Below the pieces are notes generated by a model. That model made no database searches, was not told the DNA's origin, and saw nothing but the letters and a program-made list of their open reading frames with translations. Of a DNA stretch of 64,000 nucleotides, positions 1 through 12,422 are shown piece after piece. This DNA comes from Isoetes taiwanensis (taxonomy: Eukaryota; Streptophyta; Lycopodiopsida; Isoetales; Isoetaceae). The DNA is taken from contig JAJEKV010000078.1 in assembly GCA_021234155.1 (NCBI GenBank), positions 1,676,001 through 1,740,000 on the forward strand, written 5' to 3'. A program made the position numbers and the translations under genes. Position 1 is the first letter of the stretch. Every line of letters starts with the position of its first letter.

Positions 1-587
1 TCACCATCAGGTGATAATGTCTCCTCAATTTTCTCGCCATAGCCACTCGAAAGAGTTGATATAGTATTACAATGTGTTCTCGTCTCAAGGGGTCTTCTAG
101 AGAGAGCATCAGCAACCACATTCAACTTACCCGGCTTATAAGCAATCTCAAAATCATACTCTTCTAGGAATTCCATCCACCTCCTTTGCCTTAGATTGAG
201 GAGTGGTTGGGTAAAGATGTATTGGAGGCTCTGGTGGTCAGTATCTAACTGAAATTTCCTTCCAAGCAAATAATGCCTCCAAATACGAAGAGCTCTCACA
301 ATAGCTAGAAGCTCCTGATCATGGACTGGATAGTGCTGCTCGGCGTCGTTCAACTTCTTGGAATCATAGGCTACTACTCTTCCTTCTTGCATAAGGACTC
401 CACCTGTTGCTAGCTTACTTGCATCCGTTGCTACTGTCTTGTCCTTGTCTGGATCCGGCAGAATTAGCACTGGTGCTGTTGTTAAGGCTTCCTTAAGCTT
501 TTCAAATGAAGCTTGGACATTTTCTAGCCAATGTGTTCTCCAATCTTTCACCTTAACACTCTTAGTGAGGTCCGTCAAAGGGGACGC
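1..587 (-). pseudogene. RNase H region of the chromovirus pol (partial, window edge)
   Basis: The minus strand continues the frame of the RT ORF past an in-frame TGA at 588-590. It reads as the Ty3-type connection and RNase H region. Motifs seen are TDASKLATGGVLMQ (first catalytic Asp), a QELLAIVRALRIWRHYL stretch (catalytic Glu helix), LDTDHQSLQYI (third Asp) and the downstream DALSRRP. RNase H would degrade the RNA strand of the RNA:DNA hybrid during reverse transcription. The reading is open through this segment apart from the TGA, so the polyprotein may be dead by a single nonsense change. It is truncated only by the window edge. Confidence 0.85.
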
Positions 588-2234
588 TCACTTAGCGAAG
601 TGCTTCACGAACTTCCTATAATATCCTGCCAGACCTAGAAAGCTTCTCACTTCGGCTACATTCTTTGGAGCTGGCCAATCAACTATTGCTTCAATTTTTG
701 CGGGGTCGGTGGAGATCCCTTCCGCTGATATCACGTGGCCCAAGTACTCCACTCTTTCGGTAGCGAAGTGGCATTTGGAGAGCTTCCCATACAAGCGATG
801 CCGTCTCAACTTTTCCAACACTCTTCTCAAATGCTGACAATGATCTTCAATGGACTTACTGTAGACTAGAATGTCGTCGAAGAAAACAATGACAAACATA
901 TCTAAGAACTCCCTGAAGATGTCGTTCATGAGACGCATGAAAGTTGCCGGCGCATTCGATAAGCCAAAGGGCATTATCGTAAACTCAAAGTGCCCATACC
1001 GCGTTCTGAAGGCGGCCTTATGGATATCTTCTTCCTTTATCCTTATTTGATGGTAGCCTGACCTTAAGTCAATCTTAGAGAAAACGTTCGCTCCTTGGAG
1101 CTGGTCCATCAAATCATCTGCCCTTGGCAAAGCATACTTATTCTTTATCGTCTGCTTGTTGAGCTGGCGATAATCTATGCACATTCTTAAACTCCCGTCC
1201 TTCTTCTTCACGAAGAGTATGGGTGCTCCAAAAGGAGACACACTTGCTCTAATAAATCCAAGGTCAAGCAATTCCTGCAGCTGCTTCTTGAGCTCAATCA
1301 ACTCCGGGGTGCTCATCCTATAAGGTGCCTTACTGGTAGGCTTCGCATCTGGGGCTAATGTGATTTCACACTCCACACCCCTATAAGGTGGTAGCTGATG
1401 GATTTGATCTGAAAATACGTCATTGAACTCCCTAATGAGCCTTGCTACTGGCTTGGGCAACTGATTCCCACTTTGATCACTTCCCTTCTCTTTAGCTGGT
1501 TCAATTGCCTCTAACCTCAGAATATAATCCACCTTATTCCTTTCTATACTTTTCCTTAGCTGCTTCAAAGAAATACACTGCATGGGAGAAGCTACCTTCT
1601 TACCTTTCACTATGAATCTGGTGCCGTCCGGTGCAGTCATGGAGATCTCATTGCGATCGCAATCGATCATCGCTTTAGCTAGCTTTAGGAACTCCATTCC
1701 TACTATAAGGTCGTACCTTCCAATATCCATGACCTCTGCCCCCATCGGCCACTTACTTCCACTAAGGTCTATGTCAAACGTGATCCTCCTCCCCTTAGTG
1801 TGCCGAATGGCACCGTTTGCTATGCTAACTGGCCTTGGCTTAGACTTCAAAACTTTATTCTTCATTAGGGCAGCCAGCCTAGGAGAGGCAAAGTTATGAG
1901 AGCTACCTGTATCTATCAAGACTAGATATGGACTGCTATCTATGATTCCCTCAGCCGCAATGACTGTGGACTGATTTTCAATATCGCCTGACTCAATAGC
2001 TGCACAAATATGGCACTCACCCTCTATGAAATCTTGCGCTTCCTGCTGGTCGTCCTCTTCGTTGTCTCCTTCGGTTGGTGAATCCCAATCTGCAAGTTCT
2101 GCCAAGGCTGCCTGCATGACGAATGGACAATCGTGCGTTCGGTGCCCTGGCTGGAAGCACCTAAAGCACAACTTCTTTTCAATGCATTCCTGTCTCTTTT
2201 CCTTTGGCAGGCTGTCCAGAAGACGCTTGAGCAA
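588..2234 (-). CDS. Chromovirus zinc knuckle, protease and reverse transcriptase (pol part)
   Basis: 548 codons on the minus strand. A CCHC zinc knuckle ([14 protein letters not shown]) occupies about residues 23-36, followed by an acidic linker. An aspartic protease follows with [12 protein letters not shown] at about residues 107-118. The RT fingers and palm are complete: [44 protein letters not shown] and the catalytic FFDDILVYS. The family norm at the active site is FIDD or YxDD, so FFDD keeps both aspartates. The thumb reaches [16 protein letters not shown] before a TGA. The zinc knuckle belongs to gag, and this frame overlaps the main gag ORF by 211 bases, so an indel near 2235 (or a frameshift site) separates them. 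RT type: Tekay/Del-like chromovirus. Confidence 0.88.
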   Translation of the reverse strand: MLKRLLDSLPKEKRQECIEKKLCFRCFQPGHRTHDCPFVMQAALAELADWDSPTEGDNEEDDQQEAQDFIEGECHICAAIESGDIENQSTVIAAEGIIDSSPYLVLIDTGSSHNFASPRLAALMKNKVLKSKPRPVSIANGAIRHTKGRRITFDIDLSGSKWPMGAEVMDIGRYDLIVGMEFLKLAKAMIDCDRNEISMTAPDGTRFIVKGKKVASPMQCISLKQLRKSIERNKVDYILRLEAIEPAKEKGSDQSGNQLPKPVARLIREFNDVFSDQIHQLPPYRGVECEITLAPDAKPTSKAPYRMSTPELIELKKQLQELLDLGFIRASVSPFGAPILFVKKKDGSLRMCIDYRQLNKQTIKNKYALPRADDLMDQLQGANVFSKIDLRSGYHQIRIKEEDIHKAAFRTRYGHFEFTIMPFGLSNAPATFMRLMNDIFREFLDMFVIVFFDDILVYSKSIEDHCQHLRRVLEKLRRHRLYGKLSKCHFATERVEYLGHVISAEGISTDPAKIEAIVDWPAPKNVAEVRSFLGLAGYYRKFVKHFAK

Positions 2235-2949
2235 ACTGCCCCTTGATCCGGCTTACGGTCCCCAAAAGACTTTTCCTGAGCTTTCCCTTGATGTTGGCCT
2301 CCGGTTGGCGTAGTTGCTGATTGCTTATTCTGGTATTGCCCTTGATACTGCCCTGTTGATTTACCCTTGAAGGCCGACTGTTTCTCCCCTGGAGTTGCTG
2401 GTGCTTCTTCCAAACTTATGGCTTTATCCTCAGCTTCTGCCACTATCTTTGGGTTGATTGCTCGGACCAGCCTTTTGATGTTGCTGTTCAATCCCTCAAT
2501 GTATCCGTCAACCGCTTGCCTTTCAGAAATTCCGGGAACATGGAGCCTGAGCCGCATGAATTCCTCTGTGTACTTGGCTACTGACAAGGTACCTTGGTTC
2601 AATCTGTAGAATTGCTGGATCTGCCTGCTAGTATGCGATCTTGGCACATAATGTCTTCGAAAGGCCTTGCTGAAGGTCTTGAATCTGCAACTGTTTCTTT
2701 TCAGCTTATTGGACTTTGCATAGCTCTTCCACCAAATTCTGGCTGCTCCTATCAAGTTTGCTGTAGCAACCTTCCCCATATCTTTGTCCTTCATGCCATA
2801 AGAATTGCCAAACTCTTCCATCTCATCAAGCCAAGCTTCTGCCTCCATACCTGACCTGTCCTTCCCTGAAAACTGACCCAACTTCCTAGTCTTCCACACA
2901 TTGCTCATAGCGCTGTCAACTTTCTTCTGATAGTCATCTGTCTTCCTTG
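2024..2949 (-). CDS. Chromovirus gag, capsid part (downstream of element 2)
   Basis: The minus-strand reading contains a typical Ty3/gypsy capsid: [50 protein letters not shown] and a [14 protein letters not shown] helix. A Gln/Lys-rich nucleocapsid stretch follows. Capsid subunits assemble the virus-like particle in which reverse transcription occurs. After about residue 222 the frame leaves the conserved path, because the zinc knuckle continues in the pol frame. The ATG at 2908 is probably not the true start: the reading is open upstream to 2949, where element 2 interrupts it, and resumes beyond that element at 16944. The gene is therefore split by insertion. Confidence 0.82.
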
Positions 2950-2954
2950 CCCTG
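2950..2954. repeat. Target site duplication of element 2 (left), CCCTG
   Basis: CCCTG directly precedes TGTTAG of the 5' LTR and is repeated exactly at 16944-16948 after the 3' LTR. Confidence 0.95.
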
Positions 2955-3552
2955 TGTTAGTCACATGCGTCTTGATGCAGACTATTCATGCACCACGGAC
3001 GGACGGTCAAGGCCAAGGATCCTGATCGGGGCCGCAGTCGGTCGTCCAAGGGCCCATGAAGACCAAGCCGCCCATGAACCCGCTTGCCGGTCAAAGGCGT
3101 GCGGACCAAGAGGGAGGCGCCGCCGAGAAATGGCCTTGTCACCATCTGCGCCATTTCAGGGTCTCAAGAGGCACCGCCAACGTTCCTGCAAATCAGGCCT
3201 CCTTCTAGGAGTCGGCACCGAGCTTTGACAGAGTATCTATATTGGGCCAAAGGCCATTTGTACTATATATATGAGTAGATCTAGCCCTCACGGGGTAGAT
3301 GAGTTTTTTGGTCTTATCTCACTTCTGCCTTCTCTCGATTGCGAGAGCTCATGTATCACAATTGATATCAAAGAGTTTTGTTCTCTTCATTGTGTTCTAC
3401 ATTGTTTCTTTTGTTTTTCTTGTTGTCTCTTTTCCCTTCCTTAGTTTCTTTTGCAAATCCCGCGTGACACAGCTGCCGGATTCTCCTGTTTGATCCACGG
3501 GTCCTCACAGCAGGGCTGTCTTGCAGGAGTTCCCGAACCCCGACCCCAAACA
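2955..3552 (+). repeat. 5' LTR of element 2
   Basis: 598 bp from TGTTAG to CAAACA. TATA-like ACTATATATATGAG at about 3262-3275 marks the U3 promoter. Compared with the 3' LTR, the last ~330 bp are almost identical, while the first ~240 GC-rich bp differ by many small substitutions and indels. Confidence 0.93.
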
Positions 3553-3570
3553 CTGTCGTCGCTGCCGGGT
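3553..3570 (+). promoter_or_regulatory. Primer-binding site of element 2 (Asp-tRNA-like)
   Basis: CTGTCGTCGCTGCCGGGT follows the LTR directly. It resembles TGGCGCCGTTGCCGGG, the usual Athila PBS complementary to aspartate tRNA, with a few mismatches. Element 3 has a closer version. Confidence 0.6.
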
Positions 3571-3599
3571 CTGATTTTCTTTTCCCTTCTTCTTTTACC

Positions 3600-5860
3600 A
3601 TGTCTGCTCGTGCTTTCACTCCAGAGGAGCTTCTTAGCCGGGGCGGTCTGCCGGCAGGCGCCATCAGCGTCGCCGAAGTTGCTCGAGATATGTATGACAC
3701 TGCTTATGATATTGAGGGAGGCCATATTAGGCTCCGAAGCTCAATCGGGCGCCACCTACTCCCGTGTTCACTCTCGTCCCCGGCTCTCCTCCGGCGTGCA
3801 AACATTGTTCCCAACCTCGATCACCTCATCATATACTGTTCAGCCACCTCCAGCTTATTTCCACACTCCAGAGAGTGCCTACATTCATATCTCCTCTGGC
3901 CATACTCCTCTGCCTTCACAACCATCATCTCCCCCTGGAGGAATGGGTTATCCCCATGTTTCTTTTGGCCCTCCCCTGGTTCGGACATATCCTCAATCTC
4001 CTTCTTTTCCTTGGACTCTTCCGGTTTACACTCTTACCGATCTCAAAACCTCATGACCACGGAACCCAAGGTCCTCCACCACGGGAACCTCCTTTTGCAC
4101 ATCGTCGGGGTCTTTCGCTCCTTTTCCACCTCATCACGGAATCCATGGACGTTACGCCCCATTATGTTCATCCTTATACACCGCCTCTCTATGCACAAGG
4201 CCGGTCCACAATCTTCCTTTCGGACTCTCAAACCCGACCTATCCCACTTTTGGCGTTACTAAAGGCAAACCATTGGATCAAAGTGCTCAAGCCCACATAT
4301 GGAAGAATTTGAGGCTCTCGGCTGTCCTAAATGGTCACGCTCAACCTCAACCGGTTCCATATCTTTTCCACCACGCTGCGTGGATCCCTCATCAATGGCT
4401 CATGGCAAACAAAAGCCATTGGAAACAAAACTGGATGAAATGAAGACTGCGTTCCTTTCTCATTATGGGACCCGCGATGATGATCAACTTCTTCTCAAGC
4501 AACTCAATGATCTTCGACAAGAAGAGCCCACGGAATCAGCCCGGGATTTTGCGGATCGTCTTCATATCCTCCTCAGCAAACTTCAAGAGTACCCCACGCA
4601 AAGCCAGATCCTCGTCTGGTTTCTCCAGGGACTTCCTCCGGCTATTCGTCTCATGACTGAATACCTGCGCCCCAAGACTTTGGAGCAGGCCATCGAACTT
4701 GTCAATCATTCCGTTAATGTTTCCTCTCGCGGCGTGGCCCTCCAGGAGCTACCCTTCATTCCTCCTGTCATGGTACCTCAGACTGCAGTTCAGCCTCAAC
4801 ACTCCAATCCTCAACGCAGTCAAATTTGGTGCCACATCTGCAAATATCAAGGCCATTTGGCCAATGAGTGCAACTCCACCAATGGCCCTCCTCATTGTAA
4901 ACGTTGCAACATGTGCAACCATGTCGCGGAAGAATGCACTGCACTCATCCTACACCCTTCCGCCCAAAAGATGGTTTATCAAGTCCGACCATGCATGCCT
5001 CAAAGAATAGCGGTGTCATATCAAACTCGGCGGTTTCAAGCACAACCTCCTCCAAACAAGATCAACAATCTCAAAGCAGACCACGGGGACAAAGCAACCG
5101 GTCCTCCTTTTGATCCCCCTAAAAGCTCGGTGCTATCATTGTTTGGAATAGGGTCATACCACCACGGCGTGCCCTCAACTTCCTCAAGTTCAAGTCCAAC
5201 TTCCGTGCACGAATCAAACCACTTCATTAGATCTCCACCTATCAACTTTGGATGCGCAATGGCAAATAGGGCCCTCTCGTGTTCTTGAAAACCACCACGC
5301 GTGCCTCAACAATCAAGGTATCAACCAGGTCTGCAGCAACTCCTCGGATGGATCAACAAGCCCGGGGAAGAGATTTATCGGGCTCTTAATCCTCCGGTTC
5401 AACTGTCAAATTGGGTTGGGTTGGTTTCACGCCCGGACCGTATCGCCACCCCTTGACCATCCTTCCTCATGATCGCGCCTTTGCTTTTGCGGTTGACCAC
5501 GATCCCTCATCTTTGAGGACAAAATGTTCACTTTGCCCCGGATCTGGATAAACTCATGCCTCATGTCATGCCCAAAGTCGGACAAAGTATTCGAATCTCA
5601 TGCAAGGCTGGCGAAGGGCGCACATTGGCTAATGTACATGCCACCACCGTGAGCTTCGGCGGCGTCGATGCACCTCCATCATCTCAACCTCCACGCCTCG
5701 GACATATCCAGAATATTGCCGCGAGGTGGAGCTTCTCAAAGAAGTTGTTGCTTCATTACCGTGCACTCTGCTCCATTGGATCTGACTGATCCCTTTTCTC
5801 ATGTGCCATTGGAACTCCAAGAGGAGCTAGCAAAATCAAAATTCCTTTAAGTCCGCAACT
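3600..5860 (+). pseudogene. Element 2 gag (frameshifted)
   Basis: Starts with ATG at 3600 (MSARAFTPEELLSRGG) and is homologous to the gag start of element 3 at 18360. Frames change several times before the capsid part at 4299-5288. That part contains MKTAFLSHYGTRDDDQLLLK, ESARDFADRLHILLSKLQEY and ILVWFLQGLPPAIRLMTEYL, and then a double zinc knuckle (WCHICKYQGHLANEC, HCKRCNMCNHVAEEC). Beyond 5288 the linker to protease is recognisable only in pieces. Capsid and nucleic-acid binding function is inferred from family. Confidence 0.8.
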
Positions 5861-5863
5861 ATT

Positions 5864-6936
5864 TTGAAGCGTGTCCTGCTCTCAAGGACCGGTTGCCCCT
5901 TCCCACGGTTTTGGTTGGGGCAGTCGCTACCTCCACACCCACGGTACATGCCACGGTGGGCAATCAACAAGTCAACCATGTTCAAATTGACGGGGGTAGT
6001 GCTGTCAATCTCATCACGGATAAACTCCGTAAGCAAATGGGCATCAAACAACTTTATCGTTTATCGTGCCCCATATGACATCAAATTGGCTAATGGCCAT
6101 ATCACGCGCCCTCAAGGCGTCACGCCTCTTCTTCACATCAATATAGGCGATCTCCGATTCCCCTTGGAATTTGGTGTTTGGAAAGCAGGGGAAAATCCAG
6201 GTGATTATGAAATGTTGGTCGGCAGACCTTTTCTTCGTCAGCCCAAAACTATCCATTACTGGGCCACGGACCAGCTAGTCATTACAGATGGTCACCTCAA
6301 TGCCACCATGGATTTGGAAACTGGCAAGATCATTTCGGTTGAACATGCTGAACCTTCTCTCGGACACCGATTACGGCCGAAGCCTGAGAACATTTATCAA
6401 GTTCAGGCTCCTCCTGCGAGTCTACCTCTGTCATCCTACCCTGAATATGCTGATCCTTGGGGCGAGATGACTCTTGATCAGGACCAGGCTGTGGCTGCTT
6501 TACTCGACCCCTACCTAGCTCCTTGCAATCGCATCCAATGTATCGATCATTTTTCAATCTGAGAACTTCCTCCGCATTACAATTGGACATACACGCCGTC
6601 ATGAAGCAACCATTGCTTGATGACGCTCAGCAACCACTCTTCTTCACCACGCAGAGTGCAACTCATCCTGTCATGTTTCAACCTCCTGCTCATGTTGTTC
6701 ACGACACGGAAGTTATCCCACATATTCAGACTCCTGATGTGGAGACAGTGGATGTTGGCAACAATCAGCCAGTCCGCCTTGCTGCAAATCTCCCGACCAC
6801 CTATCGCCAAAGGGCCATCACGCTGTTCAAAAAGTTCAAACACATATTTGCCTGGAGCTACAAAGATCTTCGGGGTATCAACAAAAACTTGGGGGAACTC
6901 ACCATTCCTACCAAATCAGATGCACGTCCTGTATAG
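5864..6936 (+). pseudogene. Element 2 protease and linker, ending at conserved UAG
   Basis: The protease motif is VQIDGGSAVNLITDKL (aspartic DGGS in place of the usual DTGA/DSGA), in frame 5893-6078, with the rest of the domain in frame 5864-6562 because of a small duplication near 6060. The linker continues in 6523-6936 with FKKFKHIFAWSYKDLRGINK, the usual lead-in to Ty3/gypsy RT. The frame ends with TAG at 6934-6936, and the RT N-terminus continues in the same frame immediately after it. Element 3 has the TAG at the identical codon. Confidence 0.8.
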
Positions 6937-8090
6937 CAACGACAGTACCGGCTCAACCCCAATTACCGTGACCGAGTCAAGGCAGAAATTGACAAACTCC
7001 TAGCTGCTGGTTTTATCTATGAGGTCAAACATTCTGAATGGGTGAGCCCCATTGTCATTGCTCTCAAACACAATGGTAAGATCCGCGTTTGCGTGGAATG
7101 TACTCCTTCATGGATGGTTTTTCTGGCTACAATCAAATCTCAATCAAAGAATCTGATCAACTCAAGACTACCTTCACCACCCCGTGGGGCACTTTTGCCT
7201 ACAAGGTGGTTCCTTTTGGGTTATCAAACTCTCCATCAACGTTTCAACACATTATGCTCTCAGTTTTTCATGATTATATGAAGGAGAATCCCTTCCTCCA
7301 AATTTTTCAAGATGACTTCTCTGCCTACAGTTCCATGGATGACCACCTGGATAAATTAGCACTTGTCTTCCAGAAATGTGATGAGTCTGGCATTAGTCTC
7401 AATCCTGAGAAATGCACCTTCTGCATCACCTCCGGTGTTCTGTTAGGTCATGTGGTCAGTAAAGCAGGTATCACCACAGATCCTGCCAAAATCAGTTGCG
7501 TGCTCAAAGCTCAAGCACCATCTAATATCAAGGAGACACGTTCTTTCCTGGGCAAGGTAAATTATTACTCCACTTTCATTCCTGGACTAGCAGCCATTGC
7601 AGATCCCATTCATAAACTCACGGGTGATGAATCCACTTGGGCTTGGAATTCCCAGGCGGATGCTGCTTTCCAACAGTTGAAGCTTTTGCTTACTCAGGCC
7701 CCTGTGCTTGTTCCTCCTCAATGGGACAAGCCCTTTCATGTACATGTGGATGTTTCAGCATTTGCTATTGGTGCTGTTATTTCTCAAGAATATGATGTGC
7801 ACACAGACAAACTAAACCATTATGCCAGCAGAAAACTCAATCCTGCTGAGCGCAACTACTCTGCCACTGAGCGGGAGGCCTTGAGCTTAATTTTTTGTGT
7901 CCAACGCTTCCGTCATTATCTCTTAGGCAGTAAGATCAAGTTCTTTGTAGACCATCAAGCACTTCTCTATCGATCAACAAATCCATACAGGCGGAATTGC
8001 TCGTTGGGTTCTTCTGCAAGAATTTGCTCCTTTTGAAATTGTTCATAAAGCGAGCAAATCTCATGTCGTCCCGGATTATCTCTCATGCAT
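6937..8090 (+). pseudogene. Element 2 reverse transcriptase and RNase H (88-bp deletion)
   Basis: Begins QRQYRLNPNYRDRVKAEIDK directly after the UAG. Relative to element 3, about 88 bp are missing at 7097, removing the VDYRKLN motif and shifting the frame. The palm then continues from 7101: PFGLSNSPSTFQHIM, the catalytic FQDDFSAYSS, and LGHVVSKAGITTDPAKI. RNase H follows (HVDVSAFAIGAVISQ, ATEREALSLIF, VDHQALLY) with a further shift near 7970. Not able to encode active RT as written. Confidence 0.88.
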
Positions 8091-9500
8091 TCACACGATG
8101 ATCCCTCCCACGGGAGTTTCGGATGCTTTTCGGCCGACGGCTCTTTTTTGGTCACGGCCACGCCACATTGGTTTCATAACTACCAGCAGTATCTTCTCAC
8201 TGGTGCTCTTCCCTCCGAAGATCCCACGCTCTTTCCAGAAAAACTTAAATCCCGTCACCGTCAATTTCTCCGTGAGGTCCGTGACTACACCATGGTTGCA
8301 GGCCATCTTTACAAACGCAGCAAGGATCTTTTGTCCTCCGTGTTGTGTTCTTCCTCATGAAGTGCCTGATATTGTTCGAGAAGCACATGAAGGGCTAGGT
8401 GGAGGTCATTTTCATGGTGACACCATGGCACGCAAAATTCTTCTTGCAGGTTATTTCTGGCCCATGCTCTTCAAGAATGCTCACGCTCACGCCCGCACGT
8501 GTGATGTATGTCAGCGTGTGGGTCGGCACACGGCCCGTGACGCTCTCCCGTTGACGCTGGTCGCCACGCCACTTCCCTTCAGCAAATGGGGAATGGACTT
8601 TGTGGGACCTATAGACCCTCCTGCGCGGCACACCCATGCCCGCTACATTCTGGTTCTCACTAATTATGCTACCAAATGGGCGGAGGCTTGCGCACTTCCA
8701 GACAACACGGCAGCAAGCACAGCCAAGGTCATCTATACGCAAATCATCACGCGTTTTGGCTGTCCACGGAATTGGTCAGTGATCGAGGTGTTCATTTTGT
8801 CAATCACACTATCAAGGAGCTGACGGATTATCTGCGGATACATCATCGCAAAAGCACATCTTACTATCCTCAAGGGAATGGTTTGGCTGAAAGCACAAAC
8901 AAGACTCTCATCACTATTCTCAAGAAAATTTGTGACGCTTCTCGCACAGACTGGCAGGACAAGCTACCTACTGTTCTTTGGGCTTACAACTGTTGTTTCA
9001 AGATTGCTACTGGTCACACTCCTTTTAAGTTGGTTTATGGGCAAGAAGCATTGATGCCTTTTGAATATGTTCTTCCGACACTTCGGTTCCACCTTGCTAC
9101 CACTCATAATCCACCTGCAGCTCTTCAAGAACGAGTTTACCAACTAGAACAGTTGGACGAACTTAGGCGAGATGCATATATTCGGGTTCTTCATGGTCAA
9201 CAGTTGAGGAAATGTTTGCATGACAAACATCTGCGAGCCCAAAATTTTCAAGAAGGTGATTTGGTTTTACTTTACGATTCTCGTTACAAAAATTTTCCAG
9301 GGAAGTTAAAGTTCAGATGGCTTGGTCCTTATCAAATTGTTCAAGTGGTACAGCCCAGCGTTTTCAAGCTGGCAGAATTAGATGGCACTCCATTACCTAC
9401 ACTGGTTAATGGTTTTCGCCTAAAACAATTTCATACAGAAGAATCAGACAGTCATACACATGATGCCAAACAAAATTCTGACTCCACAAATAGTGACTAA
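8085..9500 (+). pseudogene. Element 2 integrase (frameshifted)
   Basis: HHCC zinc domain (HEVPDIVREAHEGLGGGH..CDVCQ) and core domain with WGMDFVGP (first Asp), a damaged VSD.GVHFVNH (second Asp, shift near 8775) and GNGLAESTNK (Glu). The C-terminal part reads RYKNFPGKLKFRWLGPYQIV and ends PTLVNGFRLKQFHTEES. The normal role is insertion of the cDNA. At least two shifts divide it among three frames. Confidence 0.85.
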
Positions 9501-10397
9501 AGCGGCATATAGCGGCATACTTATATTTATAACAGTGGCGAAATACAAAACGTGGGCATTGCCCATATACATCCGCTATGGGCAGAGCCCTATTTACAAA
9601 ATCCTAAGTTAAACGAACCCCTACTCCGGTTCGAGCGAGGTCACCGGAAACACGTAGGCGATTGATCCCGATCAAGGCAGATGCACCACCACTTCGATGG
9701 GATTAGTCTTCGGGTCAGGATGCTCCGCCATAGTGGCGCACCACCCATCCATCCGGATGCCGCGGTTGCGGCATTTCCACAGGTCCATAGCATTCATCTT
9801 GCAGGTGATCCATTCATTGCATCCAGTCGGCATAGTGCATTCGTCATCCATGATCGCGAACTGGTGTCTCAGCTTCGACCACTGCTCGTCTTATATAGCC
9901 CAACCGCTTGGAGCTCTGCCAACGTGGACCAATCATCAAATTGCTAACGTGGTTGCAATGCAAGGCCATTTCTAAATCCAGAATCTTTTCTCCCGCCGCA
10001 TATCTAGCCATGGTACCTTCTGACACTTCCTTTTTATGATATCCCACTTCGAGTTGCCAGCATTAAATGACATTCCTTCCTTTCACGCCCGTCGGACATT
10101 AATGTTTGTACCTTCGCCAGCTGTCACCTCCGATTGTTCATTCACGTCTCATCTCCACTATTCATCGCTTCTCCCTTAACTGCTTGGGGACTTAGCCAAA
10201 TTTTTGCCTCTCAATCGCCTTCTTTGCATCTATCGCCAACTGGCATCATCAACGGTTGTTGTTTCATTCTCATCACGCCCCTTCGCAAACACTTGTGCAC
10301 CCTAAAACCGTTTCGTCTCTCTTCGTTTTCGTCTTCTGCTCTCCGCCCTCTGGCTTCTCAACACAGTTGTTCCTGTTCCTTTCCGACGCTCTTCACC
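9501..10397 (+). other. Element 2 spacer between integrase and accessory ORF, with conserved TATA
   Basis: No coding match. CTTATATAGCCCAACCG at about 9891-9907 is conserved at 24544-24560 in element 3, as are stretches further on (ATCTAGxCATGGTACCTTCTGAC). This looks like an internal promoter and leader for the 3' accessory ORF. Confidence 0.5.
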
Positions 10398-12422
10398 ATG
10401 CCTGCTTCACCCAAATTTCCTCAACTTCAAGCTTCTGCTTCAAGGGATCCGGCTCTTTTTGAATCGGTAACTTTCTCAACACCCACCTTTCGCGATGCCC
10501 TAGCAGGTCCAAGTCGTGCCGTGGCGGAACGCCATGGGCTTTATGCATTCTCCACACAGGAACTCCCTGCACCAAATCTAGAGCAACTGAAGCAGTTTGT
10601 CGCTCACATGATCAACAGCCCGGAAGGATACGCCACCACGGTTGATGGCACCACCATTTTGCTCACTCCGGTTCTGCTTTCTGAGGTATTCCAAATTCCT
10701 CTTAAAAGACCTTCTTTATCTTGGGCTGCCTTACAGGACCAGGATGTCACTCAGTATGGCGCAGCTCCTTATCAAGCCAACATGCATCGTCTCACAAACA
10801 TTGCTAAGACCCACGATACTTTTGTAAAGTTTCTGTGGCGAAAATTCTATGGGTATTCCATCAAGAATACCCATATCAATAAACCATTTTATAACACTGT
10901 CGTTATGGCCGTCTATTCCACTCATCTTATTGATTGGCCACAAATTTTGTTCTTCAGACTTCTCCATGAAATTGATCGCGTCTGTGTAGCACCTTCTTCA
11001 GGCTCTGATACTTCTGTGGGTGCTCACCTCCAGGCCATCATCCGTCATTATATTCCTGTGACCCGCCCAGGGTCCCCTTCCACTTCTCGTGCATCCACTC
11101 ATCAATCCTTTCATTCCCTTCCTCACAACCAGCAGGCTGAAACTTCACGCCCTCTTTCTCCTGGTCATGTTCAAAACAACGCCACGCATGTTACTGTCTC
11201 TTCTTCCTCCACGGAATCCATATCTCACACTTCTCATCAAAATTCTCAGATGTCACAGACTCATCACCAACAGGGCCCTGCACCTCCACCTTCTCGCCAA
11301 GCCCTGTATCAATACCAGCAAGATGTCCAAGCTATTGTTCTCAAGCTTCAGGACTCACAAGAAGTCTTCATGAATGGTGTTCAAGCCTACATGGAGGCCC
11401 CGGAAGCCGTTCACAGGGATCTTCAAGCTGCCAACACGCAAGTTCAATCCCTGGAAGACAGACTTCAACAAAAGCACGAGGCTCTTTTACAGGCCCGTGA
11501 AGATCTCAAGAGTGCACAAGATCAGACCAGCCTGCTTGCTGATCAACAGGCTGAGTTGCAGACACACATTCAGGAATTGCTGGCGCAGATCAAAGAAAAG
11601 GATCAACTCCTGGGTGACAAGGATAAAGCCATTGCATATCTTAACACCATGTACACTGAGATCTCTCAAAATTACAACACTCAACTTCAAGAGCTCAAGG
11701 AGCGCAACGAGTAGCTCCCCACTCTCCGAGACCAGCTGACCACGCTGCAAAATCAGGTCACATCTCTTCAGACTCAGCTTACAGAAGCACAAAAACAAAA
11801 ATTAATTGATGATACAGAGATTGCCACGCTGCGACTGCATACTCCTGGACAATCCTCTTCACAGGGCACGCACTCTCACAGACGGTTCCGTGATCAATCA
11901 CGTCTCCTGCTCGAAAAGGAAAATCAGATCCGTGACCTAGAACATCAACTCCAGCAAGCTATTCAATCAGCCGAAGAAGCCCAAAATAAACAAGAGGGCT
12001 ATATTGATATTGCTAGTCGCATTCCTGTGGATTTCTATACTCCTTCCAGTTATCTGGATTATGTGGTTGCCCGACGCCACCTTTTTCTTCTGAAGTGGTA
12101 CGCGGCAGACGGCCAGGTTAATGCACAGCCACTACGCAGCGTGGATTTCCTCAGGATCTGGCCGGACCTTTCTGTTGAAGACAAAGGTTTACTCTGTGCT
12201 CTCTTAGTATTTGATCAAATCAACTGTGAGGATCCGGATTTGGTCATCTTCCGAGTTGTTCAGCCTATGGTTTACATTTTTCATGATTTCTACCTGGCTG
12301 ATACACAAGACAAATTCAGAGATGAGGCACATCGAGTTTTTCATGGCAATCATCATGCCCATTGGCTGTTGTTAGAAACCAATCCATATTTACAGGATCC
12401 TGCTCAGTCCAACACTCCATTA
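10398..12422 (+). CDS. Element 2 3'-accessory protein, N-terminal and coiled-coil part
   Basis: The ATG at 10398 matches the ATG at 25048 of element 3 (both have PKFPxLQASA after the start). Conserved blocks follow: LEQLKQFVAHMINSPEGYAT, a globular part with HDTFVKFLWRKFYGYSIKNT, and a Ser/Thr/Pro-rich linker. A long coiled coil (about residues 310-440) is rich in Gln, Leu and Glu. TAG at 11712 interrupts the frame; the same frame continues with EIATLRLHTPG and a second globular block, SSYLDYVVARRHLFLLKWY and LRIWPDLSVEDKGLLCALLV. I do not recognise the family. It sits where Athila elements carry an env-like ORF, but no signal peptide or membrane segment is evident. Interrupted by the TIR element at 12423. 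Confidence 0.65.

Noticed and set aside
2024-2234. Programmed frameshift between chromovirus gag and pol
   Set aside because: The zinc knuckle, a gag domain, is already in the second frame, so the shift is more likely an indel (or consensus error) within gag.
3299-3493. Hydrophobic ORF in the LTR of element 2 (and its twin at 16699)
   Set aside because: Lies in the R/U5 part of the LTR; low-complexity T-rich translation, not a membrane protein.
10134-11714. Envelope glycoprotein gene in element 2
   Set aside because: Position matches the env-like ORF of Athila elements, but there is no evident signal peptide or transmembrane anchor and the centre is a soluble coiled coil.
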